Shown here: positions 21,145-30,612 of the stretch, piece after piece
Numbering within the stretch: position 1 is the stretch's first letter
Layout: every line of letters begins with the position of its first letter
NCBI RefSeq assembly: GCF_000820185.1
Contig: NZ_CDCA01000034.1
Span: forward strand, 1 to 64,000
Length of the DNA: 64,000 nt
From: Aeromonas tecta
GTDB taxonomy: Bacteria > Pseudomonadota > Gammaproteobacteria > Enterobacterales > Aeromonadaceae
Direction of reading: 5' to 3'
The notes under the pieces: generated by a model
What the model was told of the DNA's origin: nothing
The model's input: the letters and a program-made list of their open reading frames with translations, nothing else
Databases searched by the model: none
Made by a program: the position numbers and the translations under genes

Positions 21145-21678
21145 ATGAAAGCCATGAAAATAGTGTTAGCGGGCGTCCTCTGCCTCATGAGCGGGCTGGC
21201 GCTGGCGGCGGGGGGCGGGGGGAGCAGTGGTGGAGGAAGTAGCAGCAGCGGCAACAACAGCGTGGGCGGCGGCGCCAGTTCATCCACCACACAGCGGCAG
21301 TTGCAGCGGGTCGAGCAGTTGGTTGCCGCACAGCAGTGGCAACAGGCCGAAACGCTGCTGCGAGATCTGCGCCAGGATGCGGCCGGCTCGGCCGATGTGT
21401 GGAACTGGTCGGGTTACGTGGCCCGCAAGTCCGGCCGTCTGTCAGAAGCCTTCCCCTATTACGACAAGGCGTTGAAGATCGACCCGAAACACCGCGGCGC
21501 CCACGAATACCTTGGCGAAGCCTATCTGCAAAATGGCGAGCGCGAGAAAGCCCAGCAGCAGCTGCAGATCCTGCAGGGGCTGTGTGGTCAGTGCGAAGAG
21601 GCGCAGGATCTGACCGCCGCACTGAAGGCCGCGCCCCAGCCGGAGAAAGCGAAATCCAGCTTCCTGCTTGGCGGATGA
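21145..21678 (+). CDS. Secreted TPR protein with Gly/Ser-rich linker
   Basis: The 177-residue protein has a signal peptide (MKAMKIVLAGVLCLMSGLALA) and then a low-complexity Gly/Ser/Asn stretch of about 28 residues. The body has tetratricopeptide-like helices (about 50-155; DVWNWSGYVARKSGRLSEAF then KALKIDPKHRGAHEYLGEAY). Two cysteines (LCGQC) near residue 150 could form a disulfide in the periplasm. I know of similar TPR proteins in Aeromonas and Pseudomonas but no function. GGAGGCG precedes the start. It is monocistronic, with a shared terminator behind it. The 245 bases upstream show no other gene. Confidence 0.8.
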   Translation: MKAMKIVLAGVLCLMSGLALAAGGGGSSGGGSSSSGNNSVGGGASSSTTQRQLQRVEQLVAAQQWQQAETLLRDLRQDAAGSADVWNWSGYVARKSGRLSEAFPYYDKALKIDPKHRGAHEYLGEAYLQNGEREKAQQQLQILQGLCGQCEEAQDLTAALKAAPQPEKAKSSFLLGG

Positions 21679-21705
21679 GTCCCGTTCACCCGTTAAACGA
21701 CAACA

Positions 21706-21735
21706 AAAAAGCCCTTGCTAGCAAGGGCTTTTTCA
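21706..21735. terminator. Bidirectional terminator between the TPR gene and yicC
   Basis: An inverted repeat (AAAAAGCCCTTGC/GCAAGGGCTTTTT) has A- and T-runs on both sides. Confidence 0.85.
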
Positions 21736-21758
21736 ATCAGTTCAGCAACAGAACGGGA

Positions 21759-22622
21759 TCACTCGATGTTCTGGATCTGCTCGCGCATCTGCTCGATGAG
21801 GACCTTCAGCTCGACGGCGGATTGGGTCACTTCGGCGTTGATGGACTTGGAGCCGAGCGTGTTTGACTCGCGGTTGAACTCCTGCATCATGAAGTCGAGG
21901 CGGCGGCCACAGGCGCCCCCTTTCTTCATGATCTTGATGGTCTCGCTGATGTGCATCTCGAGGCGATCCAGCTCTTCGGCCACGTCGATCTTCTGAGCCA
22001 GCAGCACGATCTCCTGCTCGATGCGGGCGGGATCCAGCTCGACCTTGGCCTCGGCCAGGCGGTCGGTGAGCTTCTGACGCTGCCACTCGATGATCTGCGG
22101 CAGGTGCACGCGCACCTTCTTCACTTCCGCCTGAATACCGTCCAGACGCTGCTGGATCAGGGCCTTGAGGTTGGTGCCTTCGCTGGCGCGGGAGGCGAGG
22201 AAGTCCTCCATGGTCAGATCGAAACCGCCCATCAGTTCGGTGGCGACCGCATCCATGTCCTGTTCGGCGGCGGCCATGACGCCAGGCCAGCGCAGCACGT
22301 CGACCGGGTTGAGTTGACCCTGACCGGCCTCTTTCATCACCCAGTTGGCGCCGTCGATGATGAGTTTGGCGAGATCTTCATTGATGTGCAGCTGGCTGGC
22401 GGCGGCCTGGGCCGCTTCGAATCGCAGGTTGCACTCCACCTTGCCGCGCTGCAGCTTGGCGCGGAAACGCTCACGCAGGACCGGCTCCAGGCTGCGCAGT
22501 TGCTCCGGCAGTCGGATGTAGGTTTCCAGATAGCGCTGGTTAACCGAACGAATTTCCCAAACGGCTGTGCCCCAGTCACCCTTGAATTCCTTGCGGGCGT
22601 AGGCGGTCATGCTGTGAATCAT
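21759..22622 (-). CDS. yicC: YicC family endoribonuclease
   Basis: The 287-residue protein begins MIHSMTAYARKEFKGDWGTA, the YicC/YloC signature, and ends with the DUF1732 part (KKGGACGRRLDFMMQEFNRE near residue 245, then the conserved NTLGSKS). Relatives cleave RNA and influence RyhB turnover in E. coli. It is divergent from rph, the order found in E. coli. Length and both conserved ends are intact. Confidence 0.94.
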   Translation of the reverse strand: MIHSMTAYARKEFKGDWGTAVWEIRSVNQRYLETYIRLPEQLRSLEPVLRERFRAKLQRGKVECNLRFEAAQAAASQLHINEDLAKLIIDGANWVMKEAGQGQLNPVDVLRWPGVMAAAEQDMDAVATELMGGFDLTMEDFLASRASEGTNLKALIQQRLDGIQAEVKKVRVHLPQIIEWQRQKLTDRLAEAKVELDPARIEQEIVLLAQKIDVAEELDRLEMHISETIKIMKKGGACGRRLDFMMQEFNRESNTLGSKSINAEVTQSAVELKVLIEQMREQIQNIE

Positions 22623-22768
22623 TGATTGTTCCGGGCTTGATGAAGTGTGGGGCCAGTATACCCAGCCGGGCTCCCCCCGTCAGCCGCGGCCTCGGTTTTA
22701 GCGGCTGATATTTGGGCTGGGATCACTTATACTCCTGCGCCAATTCAGCCAGCCCAGAGAGCCATCCC

Positions 22769-23485
22769 ATGTCACGTCCCAGCGATCGCAGTGCCGCGCA
22801 AGTGCGCCCGGTTACCATTACCCGCAACTTCACCAAGCATGCGGAAGGATCTGTGTTGGTGGAGTTCGGCAGCACCCGCGTACTGTGCACCGCCAGCGTC
22901 GACACCAGCGTGCCGCGCTTCCTGAAGGGCAAGGGCCAGGGTTGGGTCACCGCCGAGTACGGCATGCTGCCGCGCTCCACCCATTCCCGCATGAACCGTG
23001 AAGCCGCCGCCGGCAAGCAGAGTGGCCGTACCCTGGAGATCTCCCGCCTGATCGCCCGCTCCCTGCGCGCCGCCGTGGACCTGACCGCGCTGGGTGAGCA
23101 CTCCATCACGGTAGACTGCGACGTGCTGCAGGCCGACGGTGGCACCCGCACCGCCGCCATCACCGGTGCCTGCGTGGCGCTGGTGGATGCGCTGAACTGG
23201 ATGGTCGAGAAAGGCATGCTCAAACAGAGCCCGCTCAAACACATGATCGCGGCGGTCTCCGTCGGTATCTTCCAGGGCGAAGCCATCTGCGATCTGGAGT
23301 ACCTCGAAGACTCCGCCGCCGAGACCGACATGAACGTGGTGATGACCGAAGACGGCCGCATCATCGAGGTGCAGGGCACTGCCGAGGGCGAGCCCTTCAC
23401 CCATGAGGAGCTGCTGGCCATGCTGGCGCTCGCCAAGGGCGGCATCGATGACATCATCGCGCTGCAGAAGCAGTCACTCTCCTGA
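22769..23485 (+). CDS. rph: Ribonuclease PH
   Basis: RNase PH is a phosphorolytic 3'-5' exonuclease that trims tRNA ends. The 238-residue protein begins [20 protein letters not shown] and has the phosphate- and RNA-binding motifs RSLRAAVD and [19 protein letters not shown] in the middle. The ATG at 22769 gives the standard length; the ribosome site is weak (GAGAG, 8 bases away). Unlike the K-12 frameshifted allele it is intact. It ends 6 bases before the hairpin that attenuates pyrE. Confidence 0.96.
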   Translation: MSRPSDRSAAQVRPVTITRNFTKHAEGSVLVEFGSTRVLCTASVDTSVPRFLKGKGQGWVTAEYGMLPRSTHSRMNREAAAGKQSGRTLEISRLIARSLRAAVDLTALGEHSITVDCDVLQADGGTRTAAITGACVALVDALNWMVEKGMLKQSPLKHMIAAVSVGIFQGEAICDLEYLEDSAAETDMNVVMTEDGRIIEVQGTAEGEPFTHEELLAMLALAKGGIDDIIALQKQSLS

Positions 23486-23490
23486 TTTTA

Positions 23491-23517
23491 AAAACGCGGC
23501 ATTGGCCGCGTTTTTTA
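23491..23517 (+). terminator. rph-pyrE intercistronic attenuator
   Basis: A 10-bp stem (AAAACGCGGC/GCCGCGTTTT) and T-run begin only 6 bases past the rph stop. In E. coli the same arrangement couples pyrE transcription to UTP supply through ribosome following in rph. Conserved position and T-run support the same control here. Confidence 0.8.
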
Positions 23518-23564
23518 TACCCCGGTTTTACCCCACACCAAGACGAGACATGCAAGGAGCCAGA

Positions 23565-24218
23565 ATGAAAGCCTACCAGCGTCAATTTATCGAGTTCGCC
23601 CTGGAGAAACAGGTCCTCAAATTCGGTGAATTCACCCTGAAGTCCGGCCGCAAGAGCCCCTACTTCTTCAACGCCGGTCTGTTCAACAGCGGTCGCGATC
23701 TGGCCCGCCTCGGCCGCTTCTATGCCGCCGCTCTGATGGATGCCGGTATCGAGTTCGACGTGCTGTTTGGCCCGGCCTACAAGGGCATCCCCATCGCCTC
23801 CGCCACCGCGGTGCAACTGGTGGAGCAACACGACGTGGACGTGCCCTGGTGCTTCAACCGCAAGGAAGCCAAGGATCACGGCGAGGGCGGCAACCTGGTG
23901 GGCAGCCCGCTCAAGGGGCGCATCATGCTGGTGGATGATGTCATCACCGCCGGTACCGCCATCCGCGAGTCCATGGACCTGATCCAGGCCAATGGCGCCT
24001 CCCTGGCCGGGGTGCTGATCGCCCTGGATCGCCAGGAGAAGGGCAAGGGTGAACTCTCCGCCATTCAGGAAGTGGAGCGCGACTACGGTGCCCACATCAT
24101 CGCCATCATCCAGATGGCGGATCTCATCGCCTATCTGGAAGAGCAGCAGGCAGAGCGCCCCGAGCTGGCCGAGCAGCTGGCGGCCATGCAGGCCTATCGC
24201 GCCCAGTACGGGATCTGA
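23565..24218 (+). CDS. pyrE: Orotate phosphoribosyltransferase
   Basis: PyrE makes orotidine monophosphate from orotate and PRPP in pyrimidine synthesis. The 217-residue protein begins [20 protein letters not shown]; the PRPP-binding motif [17 protein letters not shown] is near residue 122. A GCAAGGAGCCAGA ribosome site precedes the ATG. It lies behind the attenuator hairpin and is followed by a REP-like repeat and a terminator. Confidence 0.97.
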   Translation: MKAYQRQFIEFALEKQVLKFGEFTLKSGRKSPYFFNAGLFNSGRDLARLGRFYAAALMDAGIEFDVLFGPAYKGIPIASATAVQLVEQHDVDVPWCFNRKEAKDHGEGGNLVGSPLKGRIMLVDDVITAGTAIRESMDLIQANGASLAGVLIALDRQEKGKGELSAIQEVERDYGAHIIAIIQMADLIAYLEEQQAERPELAEQLAAMQAYRAQYGI

Positions 24219-24230
24219 CGACCTGATTCC

Positions 24231-24275
24231 CGCCTCTTCTCCCGCGAGGGGAAAAGGGAGCGGTATGTACCGCTC
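24231..24275. repeat. REP-like element plus perfect palindrome
   Basis: TTCTCCCGCGAGGGGAAAAG matches the core of two other intergenic elements in the window (47524-47564 and 56108-56149). It is followed by a perfect hairpin (GAGCGGTA/TACCGCTC at 24258-24275). Confidence 0.6.
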
Positions 24276-24280
24276 GGATC

Positions 24281-24310
24281 AACGGCGCCAATAGGCGCCG
24301 TATTTTATTT
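24281..24310 (+). terminator. pyrE terminator
   Basis: A GC-rich 8-bp stem (ACGGCGCC/GGCGCCGT) is followed by ATTTTATTT. Confidence 0.8.
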
Positions 24311-24334
24311 GCACAAAAAAGTGCAGACAGGCGC

Positions 24335-24365
24335 TTGAGCTTACCCTTACAGTAAAGGTTAATGT
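24335..24365 (+). promoter_or_regulatory. CueR-type copA promoter
   Basis: TTGAGC (24335-24340) and TAATGT (24360-24365) are separated by 19 bases, the long spacer of MerR-family promoters. The spacer holds the dyad ACCCTTAC.GTAAAGGT, which matches CueR operators. CueR with Cu(I) would untwist this promoter and activate copA-cueR. Confidence 0.85.
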
Positions 24366-24393
24366 TTGCGGGTCAATCTTGAGGAGCATTGTT

Positions 24394-26805
24394 ATGACCA
24401 TGCACATTCAACTTCCCATCAGCGGCATGAGCTGCGCCAACTGCGCCAGCCGGATCACCACCGCTCTCAACAAACTCGATGGGGTCGAAGCCACCGTCAA
24501 CTTCGCGCTGGAGCAGGCGGCCATTGAGCTGAACCAGGATTCCCAGCTGCCGGCGGTGCTGGAGAGCATCAAATCCCAGGGTTACGATTACGGTGAAGAG
24601 ACGCTGTTGTTTCAAATTACTGGCATGACCTGCGCCGGTTGTTCGGCTCGGCTAAACAAGATGCTGAGCGCATTGCCGGGGGTCATCGCGGCGGATGTGA
24701 ACTTCTCCCTCGAGCAGGCCCGCATCACCCAGGTGCCCGGCGTGCAGAGTCCGGCTTCCCTGCGCGAGCAGATTGAAGCGCTCGGCTTCGGCGCCCAGCT
24801 GGCACAAGGCAGTGCCAGCGCCCGCCGCCAGCAACTGCTGGCTCGGGAAGAGCAAGAATCCGCCGCCGCCCACAAGGCGCTGGTGCAGGTCAGCATCTCG
24901 GCCCTGCTGACCCTGCCGCTGCTGGTAGGGATGTTGGCCATGGCGGGGCTGCTACCCTGGCATCTGCCTGCCTGGCTGGAGCTGGTGCTCGCCACCCCGG
25001 TACAGTTCTGGATTGGGGCCCGCTTCTATCGCGGTGCCTGGCTCGCCCTCAAGAACCGCTCCGCCAACATGGACGTGCTGGTCGCCACCGGCACCAGTGC
25101 CGCCTACTTCTACAGCCTCTATCTGTTGGCGACCTTGGGCATGGCCGCCAGCGGCAAGCTCTACTTCGAGGCGAGCGCCATCATCATCACTTTGATCTCG
25201 CTCGGTAAATTGCTGGAGGCACGGGCCCGGCGCAGTACCCAGTCCGCCATTCGCGAGCTGATGGCCCTGCGCCCGGAGAGCGCCACCGTCTGGCGCGGGG
25301 GGGAGTGGCAGAGCCTCTCCGTCGATGAAGTGCTGCGCGGCGACAGGCTGCGGGTGCTGGTCGGTGAGCGGGTGCCGGTGGATGGCAAGATAGTCAGCGG
25401 CGAGAGCGAACTGGATGAATCCATCCTCACCGGCGAGAGCCTGCCGGTGCTGCGCACCCCGGGTGATAACGTGCTGGGCGGTGCCATCAACCGCTCCGGC
25501 GTGCTGGAGATCGAAGCCACCACAGTGGGGGAGGATTCCAGCCTCAGCAAGATCATCGCCCTGGTGGAGAACGCCCAGATGGGCAAGGCCCCGCTGCAAC
25601 AGCTGGTGGACAGGGTCTCCGCCGTGTTCGTACCGGTGGTGATGGTCATCGCCCTGTTTACCCTGCTGGTGTGGTACGCCATCACCAATGATTTCGGTCA
25701 GGCCCTGCTGGCGGCAGTAGCCGTGCTGGTCATCGCCTGTCCTTGCGCCCTTGGGCTGGCCACGCCGGCCGCCATCGTTACTGGCACCGGGGTGGCGGCC
25801 CGTCACGGTATCCTGATCAAAGACGTGGACACCCTGCAAAAGGCCCACGGCATCAAGGCACTGATCTTCGACAAGACCGGCACCCTCACCCAGGGTCGCC
25901 CTGTACTGGCGAGCTGGAGCGGCAACGACGAGCAACTGCGCCTGGCCGCCGCCCTGCAACAGGCGAGTGAACACCCGCTGGCGCTGGCGATGCGCGAGGC
26001 CGTTCAAGGTGCCAGCCTGCCACAGCCAGATAAGGTGGAGGTGCGAGTCGGCGCCGGTATCCTCGGCAAGGTCGCGGGTCACAGCGTCGCCATCGGCAAC
26101 CCATCCCTGCTGACGTCCCTCGGTATCCCCATGCCGGCGCCAGCCGAGCCGAATGCCGAGTCAGGCAATGATGGTGCGACCCGGGTCTGGGTGGCCATCG
26201 ACGGTGTTGCAGTCGGCATCGCCGCCCTGGCCGATACCCTGAGGCCAGAGAGCCCGGCGGCCATCGCCACCCTGCGTCAGCGTGGCATCGCCAGCTGGCT
26301 GGTGAGCGGTGATGCGCCAGCACCGGTGGCGCATATCGCCGCCAAGCTGGGACTGGACGGGGCCTTCGACTCCGTGCTGCCGGCCGGCAAGGTGGAGAAG
26401 GTCGAGGCGCTGCGTAGCCAGGTTGACGGTCTGGTGGCCATGGTCGGGGACGGGGTGAACGACGCCCCGGCGCTGGCGGCAGCGGATGTGGGGATCGCCA
26501 TGGGCTCGGGCTCGGATGTGGCGATGGAGACCGCCTCCATCACGCTCATGCGATCGGATCCGCGGCTGGTGGCCGACGCCATCGACATCTCGGCGGCGAC
26601 CTGGCGTACCATACAGCAGAACCTGTTCTGGGCCTTCGTGTTCAACATCATCGGCATTCCGCTGGCCGCCTTTGGCTACCTCAGCCCCGAGCTGGCGGGC
26701 GCGGCCATGGCCCTGAGCAGCATCACCGTTCTCAGCAACTCGTTATTACTGAAACGCTGGCAGCCCAAGGCGGCTTCCCATGCCAGCACTCACTCGCACC
26801 ATTAA
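24394..26805 (+). CDS. copA: Copper-exporting P1B-type ATPase
   Basis: CopA pumps Cu(I) out of the cytosol across the inner membrane. The 803-residue protein has two N-terminal metal-binding domains (GMSCANC near residue 10, GMTCAGC near 77), eight membrane segments, the intramembrane CPC copper site (VIACPCALGLATP near 448), the phosphorylated Asp in DKTGTLT near 492, the SEHPLALA motif and the GDGVNDAPALAAADVGIAMG hinge. AGGAG lies 8 bases before the ATG. cueR follows 10 bases later, so pump and sensor form one unit under a CueR promoter. Confidence 0.96.
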   Translation: MTMHIQLPISGMSCANCASRITTALNKLDGVEATVNFALEQAAIELNQDSQLPAVLESIKSQGYDYGEETLLFQITGMTCAGCSARLNKMLSALPGVIAADVNFSLEQARITQVPGVQSPASLREQIEALGFGAQLAQGSASARRQQLLAREEQESAAAHKALVQVSISALLTLPLLVGMLAMAGLLPWHLPAWLELVLATPVQFWIGARFYRGAWLALKNRSANMDVLVATGTSAAYFYSLYLLATLGMAASGKLYFEASAIIITLISLGKLLEARARRSTQSAIRELMALRPESATVWRGGEWQSLSVDEVLRGDRLRVLVGERVPVDGKIVSGESELDESILTGESLPVLRTPGDNVLGGAINRSGVLEIEATTVGEDSSLSKIIALVENAQMGKAPLQQLVDRVSAVFVPVVMVIALFTLLVWYAITNDFGQALLAAVAVLVIACPCALGLATPAAIVTGTGVAARHGILIKDVDTLQKAHGIKALIFDKTGTLTQGRPVLASWSGNDEQLRLAAALQQASEHPLALAMREAVQGASLPQPDKVEVRVGAGILGKVAGHSVAIGNPSLLTSLGIPMPAPAEPNAESGNDGATRVWVAIDGVAVGIAALADTLRPESPAAIATLRQRGIASWLVSGDAPAPVAHIAAKLGLDGAFDSVLPAGKVEKVEALRSQVDGLVAMVGDGVNDAPALAAADVGIAMGSGSDVAMETASITLMRSDPRLVADAIDISAATWRTIQQNLFWAFVFNIIGIPLAAFGYLSPELAGAAMALSSITVLSNSLLLKRWQPKAASHASTHSHH

Positions 26806-26815
26806 GGAGGCACAG

Positions 26816-27205
26816 ATGAACATCAGCAAGGTTGCCAAGGCGACGGGACTGACCGCCAAGACCATCCGCTACTACGAGAGCATCGGCCTCATCTCGCCGC
26901 CGGTGCGCAGCGATAACGGCTACCGCAGCTACCATGAAGGGGCCCTGCGGGAGCTGCGCTTCGTCAAGCGAGCGCGGGAGACCGGTTTCAATCTGGAAGA
27001 GTGCCAGGAGCTGCTGGCGCTCTATCGGGATGAGCACAGGACCAGTGCCCAGGTGAAGAAGCTGGCGCAGGAGAAAATCGTGGATCTGCGCACCCGCATC
27101 GCGGGCCTGCAGGCCATGCTGGCCTCCCTCGAGGAGGTGGTAGGCTGCTGCCACGGGGACGCGAGTCCGGAATGTCCCATCCTGGACGAGCTGGAGCGCG
27201 GTTAA
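26816..27205 (+). CDS. cueR: Cu(I)-responsive MerR-family regulator
   Basis: The 129-residue protein has the MerR winged helix (MNISKVAKATGLTAKTIRYY) and a coiled-coil dimer helix. The C-terminal metal loop CCHGDASPEC holds two cysteines at the CueR spacing, which distinguishes Cu(I) sensors from zinc or mercury sensors. AAGGAGGCACAG is the ribosome site. It is cotranscribed with copA and is expected to activate its own operon. Ten bases after its stop a diverged copy of its last codons begins (27216-27278). Confidence 0.93.
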   Translation: MNISKVAKATGLTAKTIRYYESIGLISPPVRSDNGYRSYHEGALRELRFVKRARETGFNLEECQELLALYRDEHRTSAQVKKLAQEKIVDLRTRIAGLQAMLASLEEVVGCCHGDASPECPILDELERG

Positions 27206-27215
27206 GAACCCCGCG

Positions 27216-27278
27216 TGCTCCCGATGCTGGACGAGTTGGAGCAATTGACCAGGGGGCTGTGCATCGCCGCACCCTAGA
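27216..27278 (+). pseudogene. Probable echo of the cueR 3' end
   Basis: In frame, this reads VLPMLDELEQLTRGLCIAAP then TAG; cueR ends CPILDELERG. Over the shared PxLDELE codons the differences fall at first or third codon positions, mostly silent. It would be the tail of a longer cueR allele. Confidence 0.6.
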
Positions 27279-27414
27279 CTCATCGGTGTTGAGGCATGGT
27301 ATCTGGCTCGCGGTTGTCATGTCGGCGTGCGACTGAGCGGCAGCTTAATAGAGGGTGATTGATTGTTGGCCAGGAAGGGGGAATGCTAAACTGCTCGGCT
27401 CTTGTACAGGGAGT

Positions 27415-28575
27415 ATGCAGTTGACCCAGAGTGTCACACGCCAGGTGCAGCAAGCCATCATGGCCCAACTTTATGCCCATGCCTCATTTAGCCTGCCTTG
27501 TCTGGCGCTGTTGGCGCTCGGCTGGAGCCTGCTGTTTCACGACTATCTGCCGGCCGGGGAGGCGCTTGGCTGGCTGGGATTGCTCTTCCTGCTGCTGCTC
27601 GGACGCTGGTGGCATCTGCGCTGGCGACAGCCAAGGCTGGCTCAGATCCCGTTGGCCATGTTGGAGCGCGAGCTGTTCATCGGGGTGACCATCACCTCCA
27701 TCCTCTGGGCGCTCGGGGTGCTGCTCTACATGGACAAGCTGCCCGACACCTATCGTGCCGCCATGATGATGCTCACCAGCCTGATCCTCACCGGCAGCGC
27801 CATCATGCTGTTCGGCAGCCGCCGTGCCCTCTATGGCGCCGTGTTGCCACTCGGGCTCGCCATGCTGTTCGAACTCGGTGGCGGCAACGAGCAGGAGCGC
27901 ATCGTCTCCTGCATGCTGGCGGGCTATCTGTTCGTGTTTCTGCCGACCCTGCTGCGCCGTCTGAGACGGGATCAGGTGGCATCTCTTTATCACCGCTTCG
28001 CCAATGCCGATCTGGTGGCCGAGCTCAAGGTGGTATCCGAGCACCTCAAACTTACCTCCCGGCTGGACGGGCTGACCGGCATCGCCAACCGTGCTCACCT
28101 CGACGACTGCCTTGCCCGTGCCTGGCGCCGTTGTCACCGGGCCCAGGCACCGCTCTCTCTGGTGCTGGTGGATGTGGATTACTTCAAGCAGTTCAACGAT
28201 CGCTATGGTCATCAGCTCGGGGACGAATGCCTGCAGCAGGTGGCGGCGCTTCTGGCCGAGGTGTTGCGGCGCGAAGACGATCTGGCGGCTCGCTATGGCG
28301 GGGAGGAGTTCGCGCTGCTGCTGCCCTGTACCAGTTTGCAGGGGGCCATCCAGATCGCCGAGCAGGTGCGCATGGCCCTGCGTGGTTTGAGCATTCCCCA
28401 TCAGCAATCCCTGGTCTCCGCCCGGGTCAGTTGCAGTTTCGGGGTGGCGACCCTGGTGCCGGATCCGAGCCTCTCCATTGCGGAGCTTATCCAAAAAGCG
28501 GATGCAGCCCTCTATCAGGCCAAGCATAATGGGCGGGATCGTATCGAAGTAGCCTTGATGGGTAAGGTTGCCTGA
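27415..28575 (+). CDS. Membrane-bound diguanylate cyclase (GGDEF)
   Basis: The protein of about 386 residues has an N-terminal block of five or six membrane segments (residues about 20-185), followed by a GGDEF domain ([13 protein letters not shown] near residue 220, catalytic [11 protein letters not shown] near 303). Intact GGEEF indicates c-di-GMP synthesis activity. I see no RxxD inhibitory site (ARYGG replaces the usual upstream motif region; the residue 5 before GGEEF should be checked). The start is uncertain: the ATG at 27415 has its ribosome site too close, and an ATG at 27460 is possible. It is not in an operon with cueR. Confidence 0.88.
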   Translation: MQLTQSVTRQVQQAIMAQLYAHASFSLPCLALLALGWSLLFHDYLPAGEALGWLGLLFLLLLGRWWHLRWRQPRLAQIPLAMLERELFIGVTITSILWALGVLLYMDKLPDTYRAAMMMLTSLILTGSAIMLFGSRRALYGAVLPLGLAMLFELGGGNEQERIVSCMLAGYLFVFLPTLLRRLRRDQVASLYHRFANADLVAELKVVSEHLKLTSRLDGLTGIANRAHLDDCLARAWRRCHRAQAPLSLVLVDVDYFKQFNDRYGHQLGDECLQQVAALLAEVLRREDDLAARYGGEEFALLLPCTSLQGAIQIAEQVRMALRGLSIPHQQSLVSARVSCSFGVATLVPDPSLSIAELIQKADAALYQAKHNGRDRIEVALMGKVA

Positions 28576-28606
28576 GTTTCACATGACAGATTTAAAGAGG
28601 TCGTCT

Positions 28607-28870
28607 ATGCAATGTCATCGTATCGAAGAGCTGCTGGAGCTGCTGCAGCCCGCCTGGATCAAGGAACAGGATCTCAGCCTGGTGCAATTTGTCGCCAAAC
28701 TGGCGGCAGAAGCCGGTTATGACGGCGCCCTGTCCGAGCTGACCGACGACATGCTGATCTACCACCTCAAGATGCGGGAATCCGGCAAGCAGGAGATGAT
28801 CCCGGGGCTGGCCAAGGATCATGTGCCCGACTTCAAGGAAGCCCTGCTCAAGGCCCGTGGCATCAAGTAA
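28607..28870 (+). CDS. yihD: YihD family protein (DUF1040)
   Basis: The 87-residue protein ([17 protein letters not shown] start; [13 protein letters not shown] in the middle; ends ALLKARGIK) matches E. coli YihD along its length. The function is unknown. AAAGAGG is the ribosome site for the ATG at 28607. In E. coli yihD also lies beside srkA and dsbA; here ccoG is in between. A terminator follows. Confidence 0.92.
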   Translation: MQCHRIEELLELLQPAWIKEQDLSLVQFVAKLAAEAGYDGALSELTDDMLIYHLKMRESGKQEMIPGLAKDHVPDFKEALLKARGIK

Positions 28871-28914
28871 AGGTTGCTCCTGCGGGAAGCCTGATGGTTT
28901 TCAAAGGAATCTCT

Positions 28915-28952
28915 AAAAAGAGCCCATAGTCAACTGACGATGGGCTCTTTTT
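28915..28952 (+). terminator. yihD terminator
   Basis: A 13-bp stem (AAAAAGAGCCCAT/ATGGGCTCTTTTT) has a 12-base loop. Confidence 0.8.
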
Positions 28953-29023
28953 GTTAGCTGAAAATGCGACAACACTCGAACTATAGATACATTTAACCCA
29001 CACAATTAGCAGGTTGTTTAAGA

Positions 29024-29029
29024 TATAAT
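29024..29029 (+). promoter_or_regulatory. Possible -10 element of ccoG
   Basis: A perfect TATAAT lies 38 bases before ccoG in an AT-rich stretch. No good -35 is visible, so an activator may be needed. Confidence 0.35.
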
Positions 29030-29066
29030 CTGCTTCATAACAATATAAGTGGAGCGATGTGTTGTA

Positions 29067-30515
29067 ATGGCCGACCAGGACAAGATCGATATCAAGGATG
29101 TCACCGGCGATGTCACCGGGACTTACAACCCCAACACCTTCAAGGCCGGCGGCGACAGGTTCAATCCCGGCAACCGCATCTATGTGAGGGCCCAGACCGG
29201 CTACTGGCAGCGGATGCGCAAGGCCATGGGCTGGTTCTTCGTGGTGCTCTTCGTGGCCTTGCCCTGGCTGCGCTACGACGGTCGCCAGGCCGTGCTGTTC
29301 GACCTCGAACATCAGCAGTTCCACATCTTCGGTGCCACCATCTGGCCGCAGGATCTGACCCTGCTGGCCTGGGTCTTCATGATCGCCGCCTTCGCCCTCT
29401 TCTTCGTGACCACCTTCCTCGGCCGGGTCTGGTGTGGCTATCTCTGCCCGCAGACGGTGTGGACCTTCATGTTCATCTGGTTCGAGGAGAAGCTGGAAGG
29501 CTCGGCCAACAAGCGCCGCAAGCTGGATGAAGCCCCCTGGAGTGGTGAAAAGCTGGCGCGCAAGGGGGCCAAGCATCTGGCCTGGTTGCTGCTGTCGCTG
29601 GGGACAGGTCTCACCTTCGTCGCCTACTTCCAGGATGTGTACCAGCTGGTGCCCGAGTTCTTCACCCTGGCGGCGGGCGGCTGGGTCATCTTCTGGGTGC
29701 TGTTCTTCGCCGCCTGTACCTACGGCAACGCCGGCTGGATGCGCGCCATCATGTGCATCCACATGTGCCCCTACGCCCGCTTCCAGTCCGCCATGTTCGA
29801 CAAGGACACCTACATCGTCGGCTATGACGCCAAGCGTGGCGAGACGCGCGGTCCCCGTGGCCGCAAGGCCGATCCCAAGGCGCTGGGACTGGGGGACTGC
29901 ATCGACTGTGATCTGTGCGTACAGGTCTGCCCGACCGGTATCGACATCCGCGATGGCCTGCAGTACGAGTGCATCAACTGCGGTGCCTGCGTCGACGCCT
30001 GTGACCAGACCATGGATCGGATGGGCTATCCCAAGGGGCTCATCAGCTACACCACCGAGCACAAGCTGGCTCACAACAGCACCCATGTAGCGCGGCCCAA
30101 GCTGCTCGGCTACGGCCTGGTGATGGTGATCATGCTGGGGGTTTTCGTCTACAACGCCATGTCCATCATGCCGATGGGGCTCGACATACTGCGGGATCGC
30201 AACCAGTTGTTCCGGGAGAACAGCGAGGGGCTGATTGAGAACACCTATACCCTCAAGATCCTCAACAAGACCCTGCAGCCCCAGCGCTACCAGCTGGACG
30301 TGGAAGGCTTACCGGAACACCAGTGGTTCGGCCCCCGCGAGGTAACCCTGAAGGCGGGCGAGATCTACAGCCTGCCGGTGAGTCTGGCGGTGGATCCCTT
30401 CAACCTGAAGAAGCCGACCCTGGATATCCAGTTCGTGCTCAAACGGGAAGGGGCGGCAGAGGATGACAGCAAGGGCTCCCTGCGCCAGGCTAGCAAGTTT
30501 ATCAGCCGGTTGTGA
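29067..30515 (+). CDS. ccoG: Cytochrome c oxidase accessory protein CcoG (RdxA/FixG)
   Basis: The 482-residue inner-membrane protein has several transmembrane segments in the N-terminal half, two cluster-binding cysteine sets (CIDCDLCVQVCPTGIDIRDG and CINCGACVDACDQTM, residues about 275-320), and a C-terminal immunoglobulin-like FixG domain. CcoG helps supply copper to cbb3 oxidase. The cbb3 structural genes are not in this window. The ATG at 29067 is chosen over the upstream GTG. Confidence 0.92.
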   Translation: MADQDKIDIKDVTGDVTGTYNPNTFKAGGDRFNPGNRIYVRAQTGYWQRMRKAMGWFFVVLFVALPWLRYDGRQAVLFDLEHQQFHIFGATIWPQDLTLLAWVFMIAAFALFFVTTFLGRVWCGYLCPQTVWTFMFIWFEEKLEGSANKRRKLDEAPWSGEKLARKGAKHLAWLLLSLGTGLTFVAYFQDVYQLVPEFFTLAAGGWVIFWVLFFAACTYGNAGWMRAIMCIHMCPYARFQSAMFDKDTYIVGYDAKRGETRGPRGRKADPKALGLGDCIDCDLCVQVCPTGIDIRDGLQYECINCGACVDACDQTMDRMGYPKGLISYTTEHKLAHNSTHVARPKLLGYGLVMVIMLGVFVYNAMSIMPMGLDILRDRNQLFRENSEGLIENTYTLKILNKTLQPQRYQLDVEGLPEHQWFGPREVTLKAGEIYSLPVSLAVDPFNLKKPTLDIQFVLKREGAAEDDSKGSLRQASKFISRL

Positions 30516-30576
30516 TGACAGGCGCGACAAATGGCGGGGTGCATTGACCCGCCATGGGCGTGAGTAGTGATAGAAT

Positions 30577-30600
30577 GGGGCGCAACAGCGCCCCTTTCTT
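30577..30600 (+). terminator. Hairpin touching the srkA start
   Basis: GGGGCGC-AACA-GCGCCCC followed by TTTCTT ends exactly where the first possible srkA ATG begins. It may end ccoG transcripts, or it may hide the ribosome site of srkA. TAGAAT just before it could be a -10. Confidence 0.55.
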
Positions 30601-30612
30601 ATGGTGGATGAC

